A stretch of 17,978 nt of DNA. Origin: Pseudopedobacter sp045629485 (GTDB lineage Bacteria; Bacteroidota; Bacteroidia; Sphingobacteriales; Sphingobacteriaceae). Made by a program: the position numbers and the translations under genes. Under the pieces are notes generated by a model. It was not told where the DNA came from and did not search any database. It worked only from the letters and a program-made list of their open reading frames with translations. The stretch covers positions 1 through 17,978 of the forward strand of contig JAZQRF010000342.1 in the NCBI GenBank assembly GCA_045629485.1. The letters run 5' to 3'. Shown one piece after another: positions 14,395 through 17,978 of this stretch (positions are counted from its first letter, which is position 1; every line of letters starts with the position of its first letter).

Positions 14395-14694
14395 TTATGC
14401 TTTAGCAGAAACTTTATTCCCAGATTTTACTTTATCTACAAATACTTTTGCAGGTTTAAAACTTGGCACAAAGTGCTCAGGAATAATAATAGCAGTATTT
14501 TTAGAAATGTTTCTAGCGGTTTTTTCAGCTCTTTTCTTCACTACAAAGCTACCAAAACCTCTAACATAAACATTTTCTCCATTAACCATTGAGTTTTTTA
14601 CCACTTTGAAGAATGCTTCAACAGTTTCCTGTACATCTACCTTCTCTATTCCGGTCTTATTAGCAATTTCTGCAATAATTTCTGCCTTTGTCAT
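14395..14694 (-). CDS. HU/IHF-family DNA-binding protein
   Basis: Nucleoid-associated protein of 99 residues that bends DNA as a dimer. The helical body MTKAEIIAEIANKTGIEK.DVQETVEAFF is followed by the signature VYVRGFGSFVVKKRAEKTARN and the beta-arm IIIPEHFVPSFKPAK. The IIIPEHxxPxFKPAK form is one I associate with Bacteroidota HU proteins; classical HU has the Pro-containing arm tip RNPxTG, here replaced by RNISKNT. The C-terminus ends in a short Lys/Ala tail. It is the first gene of a minus-strand group with the TPR protein, the 29-residue basic protein and RNase E/G, and it is divergent from mutY. Promoter box and start-site hairpin are listed separately. Confidence 0.95.
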   Translation of the reverse strand: MTKAEIIAEIANKTGIEKVDVQETVEAFFKVVKNSMVNGENVYVRGFGSFVVKKRAEKTARNISKNTAIIIPEHFVPSFKPAKVFVDKVKSGNKVSAKA

Positions 14695-14726
14695 GTCTTA
14701 TTTATTCTTTTATGTTGTTATTTTTT

Positions 14727-14740
14727 CCCAAGATTTGGGG
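14727..14740 (-). promoter_or_regulatory. Small hairpin at the predicted 5' end of the HU transcript
   Basis: The minus strand reads CCCCAAATCTTGGG, a 5-bp stem CCCAA/TTGGG with a 3-nt loop (14727-14739), followed by AAAAAA, so it is not a terminator. It begins 3-4 nt after the TACTTTTG box and 33 bp before the ATG. The arrangement parallels that of carB. Confidence 0.5.
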
Positions 14741-14743
14741 TTG

Positions 14744-14751
14744 CAAAAGTA
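14744..14751 (-). promoter_or_regulatory. HU operon -7 promoter box
   Basis: The minus strand reads TACTTTTG, an exact match to TAnnTTTG, followed by CA, 49 bp upstream of the HU ATG. A -33 TTG is not evident at the normal spacing. Confidence 0.65.
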
Positions 14752-14854
14752 TTGCTTTTAGTTGAATAAGGGAAATTATTCTATATTTTTTTTACATCAA
14801 CATGCTATAAAACAAGACTTAAGCGTTTTCTCGATAATTAAGCTACATAAAATG

Positions 14855-14862
14855 TAATTTTG
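14855..14862 (+). promoter_or_regulatory. Candidate mutY-ssb -7 promoter box next to the start codon
   Basis: TAATTTTG matches TAnnTTTG exactly and ends 3 nt before the mutY ATG at 14866. If used, transcription would start at or inside the first codon. No good -33 element is visible, so a further upstream promoter is possible. Confidence 0.4.
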
Positions 14863-14865
14863 GAC

Positions 14866-15927
14866 ATGAATTTTTCCCATGAGTTAATCAATTGGTATAG
14901 AATTAATAAACGTGATTTACCATGGCGTCATACGCAGGATCCTTACTTAATATGGTTATCAGAAATCATACTTCAACAAACAAGAGTTGAGCAGGGAATG
15001 CCATACTATTTAAGGTTTTCTGAACGGTTTTCTACAATAAAAGACTTTGCATCTGCTAAAGAAGACGAAATTTTAAGACTCTGGCAAGGTTTAGGTTACT
15101 ACTCCAGAGGGAGGAACATGCTTAAAACTGCTCAAAAGATCATGATTGATCATGAAGGCGTTTTCCCATCAGCATATGATGAGCTTATTAAATTAACAGG
15201 TATTGGAGAATATACTGCTGCAGCAATTTCTTCTTTTTCTGCTAATGAGGCCAGGGCTGTTGTAGATGGAAATGTTTATAGATTCCTTAGCAGGCATTTT
15301 GGCATTGATACTCCTATTAATACAGGAAAAGGAAAAAAAGAGTTTCAGACTATTGCAGACAGCTTAATTGACAAAAAATTTCCTGGAGAATATAACCAGG
15401 CTGTGATTGAGTTTGGCGCTTTGCAGTGCAAACCTAAAAATCCTTTATGTAACAACTGTCCTTTTGTCTATACTTGTTTTGCATACAACAATGGTCAGAT
15501 TTCATTACTCCCCGTAAAACTTAAGAAACTCAAAATTAAAGAAAGACACTTTTATTATTTCGTAGTAATTAAGGATGATAAAATCTTGTTAAAGCGAAGA
15601 GACAATACTGACATCTGGGCAGGATTGCATGATTTTCCATTAATAGAAGGCGAGAAAAATTTAAGCCCTGAGGAACTATTTAATCATCAGGACTTTATAA
15701 AATGGTTCCCTAAGAACCTTGCAATTAAAAAAATATCTCTACCGATAAAACATGTTCTTACACATCAAAGGATTTTTGGCACATTTATAGAACTGAACAA
15801 TATTAACGAAAATATAATAAAAGAAAAGGGTTGGTTTTGGTTGAGTATAAGCGAATTAGAACATTACGGAAAACCAAAATTAATATTTGCTTTTATAAAA
15901 AACTTGCCTAAATTGAACAAATATTAA
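14866..15927 (+). CDS. mutY: A/G-specific adenine DNA glycosylase
   Basis: Removes adenine mispaired with 8-oxoguanine, 353 residues from the ATG at 14866. An in-frame TTG two codons earlier overlaps the promoter-like box and is not needed. The catalytic Glu33 lies in WLSEIILQQTR. The helix-hairpin-helix is LTGIGEYTAAAI (110-121), followed by the catalytic Asp134 in VVDGNVYRF. The iron-sulfur cluster ligands are Cys188, Cys195, Cys198 and Cys204 with the correct C-X6-C-X2-C-X5-C spacing. The C-terminal third is the NUDIX-like 8-oxoG recognition domain (FYYFVVIKDDKILLKRR onward). All key residues are intact and the length is typical. ssb follows after 10 bp, so the two form a repair/replication operon divergent from HU. 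Confidence 0.96.
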   Translation: MNFSHELINWYRINKRDLPWRHTQDPYLIWLSEIILQQTRVEQGMPYYLRFSERFSTIKDFASAKEDEILRLWQGLGYYSRGRNMLKTAQKIMIDHEGVFPSAYDELIKLTGIGEYTAAAISSFSANEARAVVDGNVYRFLSRHFGIDTPINTGKGKKEFQTIADSLIDKKFPGEYNQAVIEFGALQCKPKNPLCNNCPFVYTCFAYNNGQISLLPVKLKKLKIKERHFYYFVVIKDDKILLKRRDNTDIWAGLHDFPLIEGEKNLSPEELFNHQDFIKWFPKNLAIKKISLPIKHVLTHQRIFGTFIELNNINENIIKEKGWFWLSISELEHYGKPKLIFAFIKNLPKLNKY

Positions 15928-15937
15928 TCGACAAATC

Positions 15938-16381
15938 ATGTCAGGAATCAACAAAGTAATTTTAGTAGGGCACTTAGGAAAAGACCCTGAAGTAAGGCAT
16001 TTGGACGGAAACGTTACTGTAGCAAGTTTTCCTCTAGCCACATCAGAAACTTTTAATAAAGACGGAAAAAGAATAGAACAAACTGAATGGCATAATATAG
16101 TGATGTGGCGTGGTTTGGCAGATGTTGCAGCTAAATATCTCCAAAAAGGTAAACTTGTTTATATAGAAGGGAAATTAAGAACCCGTTCATTCGAAGACAG
16201 GGAAGGCCATAAAAAATATACAACAGAAGTTGTGGCAGAAAACTTTACCATGCTGGGAAGAAAAACTGACTTCGAAAACGGACATTCACCTCAGACTCCA
16301 AGCCAAGCAACACATAAAGCAGAGTCTGCCAGCACCGAAAACTTTAGTTTAAATCCTGTTGATGACGATTTACCTTTTTAA
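15938..16381 (+). CDS. ssb: Single-stranded DNA-binding protein
   Basis: Protects single-stranded DNA during replication, recombination and repair. It is 147 residues. The OB-fold runs from MSGINKVILVGHLGKDPEVR through about residue 108 (VVAENFTMLGRK). It contains the usual FPLATSETF and TEWHNIVMWRGLADVAAKYLQKG segments. A disordered Gln/Ser/Thr-rich linker follows, then the acidic tail DDDLPF, the conserved tip that recruits partner proteins. It starts 10 bp after the mutY stop without a Shine-Dalgarno sequence and is the last gene before a strong terminator. Confidence 0.97.
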   Translation: MSGINKVILVGHLGKDPEVRHLDGNVTVASFPLATSETFNKDGKRIEQTEWHNIVMWRGLADVAAKYLQKGKLVYIEGKLRTRSFEDREGHKKYTTEVVAENFTMLGRKTDFENGHSPQTPSQATHKAESASTENFSLNPVDDDLPF

Positions 16382-16395
16382 ACTAAATAACTATC

Positions 16396-16436
16396 ATAAA
16401 AAAAGACCTTCTTAAAGAAAGTCTTTTTTATGTTTT
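16396..16436. terminator. Bidirectional terminator between ssb and the beta-barrel gene
   Basis: An A/T-flanked hairpin: arms AAAAAAGAC (16399-16407) and GTCTTTTTT (16421-16429), with an inner TTCT/AGAA extension after one mismatch. T-rich runs follow on both strands. It lies between two convergent genes and can serve both. Confidence 0.8.
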
Positions 16437-16445
16437 AATTTAAAC

Positions 16446-17978
16446 TTACCTGCCTCCAGGGCCGCCCATACCACCTTCTCTCATTCTTCTTTCTCCTCCC
16501 ATATTCTGCTCTGTATTGCTGTTCCCGGCAAACTTGTTAATCCTCATGGTAAAAGTCAACATAAAGTACCTTGACAGCCTGTTGCTTCTGCTATCTAAAG
16601 TGTAATTATCGGTATTGGTTCTAGAAATAGCAGTGCTCTCATCTAATAAATCAAATGCTGTTAGCCTCAATGCTCCGGTATTTCCTTTAAAAAATTGCTT
16701 TTCGAGATAAGTATTGATTATAAATGGGTTTTCATTGATGTTACTGTAACCTTTGTTGAAGTTTTTATCTGCCTGCGTTCCCCACAAAAATGTTTTGGTA
16801 AAGTAAATCTTACTATCAAAAGAGGTAGACCAGGTGTGTACCTCGGTATTAGCTCTTTGACTAATTGTGTTATTATTTCTGTTATAATTATAGCTGACAG
16901 CAGGCACAATTTCTAACCAATCATTAGGCTGTATTTGTAACTGTAAGCGCTGGCTTAAAATAATATTCCGACCCACATTTTTCTGATCATCAATAAAAGA
17001 AATGTTATTATTATAGTTAGCCATTCCTCTTAAGCCAAAAACGTACTTTTTATCTTGCAATTGTTTATTGTAAGAATAATAGCCATTAATTGTATAATAG
17101 CCATCAGCATTAGTATAACCTCTTATTTGCCTAACCTCTCGATTATTAGGATCATTCACGGATGTTGTGGTACTAACAATCTTGTCTTTAGTAAAATTAA
17201 AATTCATATTACTAAAGAAAGATGTTCCAGAAGTTACATCAGAACTATTATATCGTAAGTTAATTCTATTGGTAAACTCTGCATCTAAACCAGGGTTACC
17301 AATGGTTATGTATTGAGGGTTAGAATTATTAACTACCGGCTGCAACTGATTATAGCTTGGCTGGCTACTTCTCCCATTATAATTGAAATTAAATTCTTTA
17401 GTCCTTGAGAATTTGTATTGAAATCTGGCAGATGGATAAATGTTAACAGCATTATTTTTGATAGTTCCAGTGGTTAAAGATTCTCCTTTTAAAACACTTG
17501 GCTGAACGCCCATCCCTAAAGTGTAGTTAAATTTTTCCTGTCTTACACGATAGTTTAATCCAATTCTATTAGTGGTGAAACTATAAACGTAATCGTTACT
17601 TAGATCTGTATCTATAGTTGGGTTTAACAGTTCGTCTTCAGAATTTAAAACAGTTCTACTATTATCAATCTTATTAAAACCATACTCGTAGTTAAACTCT
17701 AAACTTTTAGTTTTAGATAACGGTTCTATAAATGATGCATTTACATTGATATTATCTGAAGAGTTATCATTATCAATTAACTGCTTCCTATACAAACTTT
17801 CAGCTGCAGCAATGGGATCATTGTACTCTAAAGACTTATTAAGATAATCCTGACTGTTTCTTGATGTCGATGTATTTAAATAAGCACTAATAGATAAGTT
17901 TCTTGTTGACCCTGCAAATCTATGGTTATACAAAACATCAGCTCCAAAATTTGGAGTTCTGGAGTCGGTAATATCTAT
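16446..17978 (-). CDS. Outer-membrane beta-barrel protein (TonB-receptor-like, OMP_b-brl_3 type), 5' end outside window
   Basis: C-terminal 510 residues of a large outer-membrane barrel. The frame is open to the right edge and has no true start inside the window (the codon at 17933 is an internal TTG). It shows the barrel pattern of alternating hydrophobic and polar strands with aromatic ends, many Asn/Ser/Tyr-rich loops, and repeated NFNYNGRSS-, LGMGVQPS- and INLRYNSSD-like strands. The block QPSYNQLQPVVNNSNPQYITIGNPGLDAEFTN, in which a barrel plug meets strands, is typical of the family related to TonB-dependent receptors. After the last strand (FMLTFTMRINKFAG) comes a Gly/Arg/Met-rich tail ending GGMGGPGGR. 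A carboxypeptidase-like domain and possibly a plug should lie upstream outside the window. The substrate is unknown. Confidence 0.85.
   Translation of the reverse strand: MDITDSRTPNFGADVLYNHRFAGSTRNLSISAYLNTSTSRNSQDYLNKSLEYNDPIAAAESLYRKQLIDNDNSSDNINVNASFIEPLSKTKSLEFNYEYGFNKIDNSRTVLNSEDELLNPTIDTDLSNDYVYSFTTNRIGLNYRVRQEKFNYTLGMGVQPSVLKGESLTTGTIKNNAVNIYPSARFQYKFSRTKEFNFNYNGRSSQPSYNQLQPVVNNSNPQYITIGNPGLDAEFTNRINLRYNSSDVTSGTSFFSNMNFNFTKDKIVSTTTSVNDPNNREVRQIRGYTNADGYYTINGYYSYNKQLQDKKYVFGLRGMANYNNNISFIDDQKNVGRNIILSQRLQLQIQPNDWLEIVPAVSYNYNRNNNTISQRANTEVHTWSTSFDSKIYFTKTFLWGTQADKNFNKGYSNINENPFIINTYLEKQFFKGNTGALRLTAFDLLDESTAISRTNTDNYTLDSRSNRLSRYFMLTFTMRINKFAGNSNTEQNMGGERRMREGGMGGPGGR

Noticed and set aside
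16446..17933. Complete 495-residue outer-membrane protein starting at 17933
   Set aside because: The codon there is TTG inside an open frame that continues to the window edge with barrel-like sequence, so the gene is partial.

Overview
The window looks like an ordinary stretch of chromosome from a Bacteroidota species, most likely Sphingobacteriaceae (Pedobacter-like). The DNA is AT-rich. Start codons are not preceded by Shine-Dalgarno sequences. The best promoter matches have the Bacteroidota -7 form TAnnTTTG. Several proteins also have a Bacteroidota character: a HU protein with an IIIPEHFVPSFKPAK arm, a VDRVLNNR-type LacI regulator, an outer-membrane beta-barrel protein with a Gly-rich tail, and a signal peptide ending in KAQ. 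No tRNA, rRNA, insertion sequence, phage gene or CRISPR array was seen.

Left part (1-6410, all minus strand). In transcription order: a polysaccharide-deacetylase-like protein, uracil phosphoribosyltransferase (upp), a YjjG-type nucleotidase overlapping a DinB-fold protein by 4 bp, an LpxH-like metallophosphatase, a GT-B glycosyltransferase, and a LacI-family regulator that runs off the left edge. The upp/yjjG pair suggests pyrimidine salvage and house-cleaning. The metallophosphatase/glycosyltransferase pair suggests cell-envelope glycolipid work.

Middle (6411-11718). carB (minus) has a strong terminator 5 bp after its stop. It encodes a CarB that ends where the C-terminal allosteric domain would begin. 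Its leader starts with a G+C-rich hairpin right after a TAnnTTTG box. On the plus strand follow an MdtD-like MFS exporter and an unrecognised secreted protein.

Right part (11719-17978). A minus-strand group reads HU, a TPR membrane protein, a 29-residue extremely basic protein resembling bS22/mS38 (AURKAIP1/COX24 type), then RNase E/G. The last has a TTG start and a 160-nt leader rich in inverted repeats. Divergent from HU is the mutY-ssb operon (plus), closed by a bidirectional terminator. Beyond it is a convergent outer-membrane beta-barrel gene cut by the right edge.

I found no convincing undescribed defence, mobile or biosynthetic system. The most interesting signals are at the regulatory and microprotein scale: two promoters (carB, HU) with a hairpin at the predicted transcription start, the tiny ribosomal-type protein next to RNase E/G, the leader of the RNase gene, and two genes (mutY, lacI-type) whose promoter box sits so close to the ATG that their mRNAs may be leaderless.
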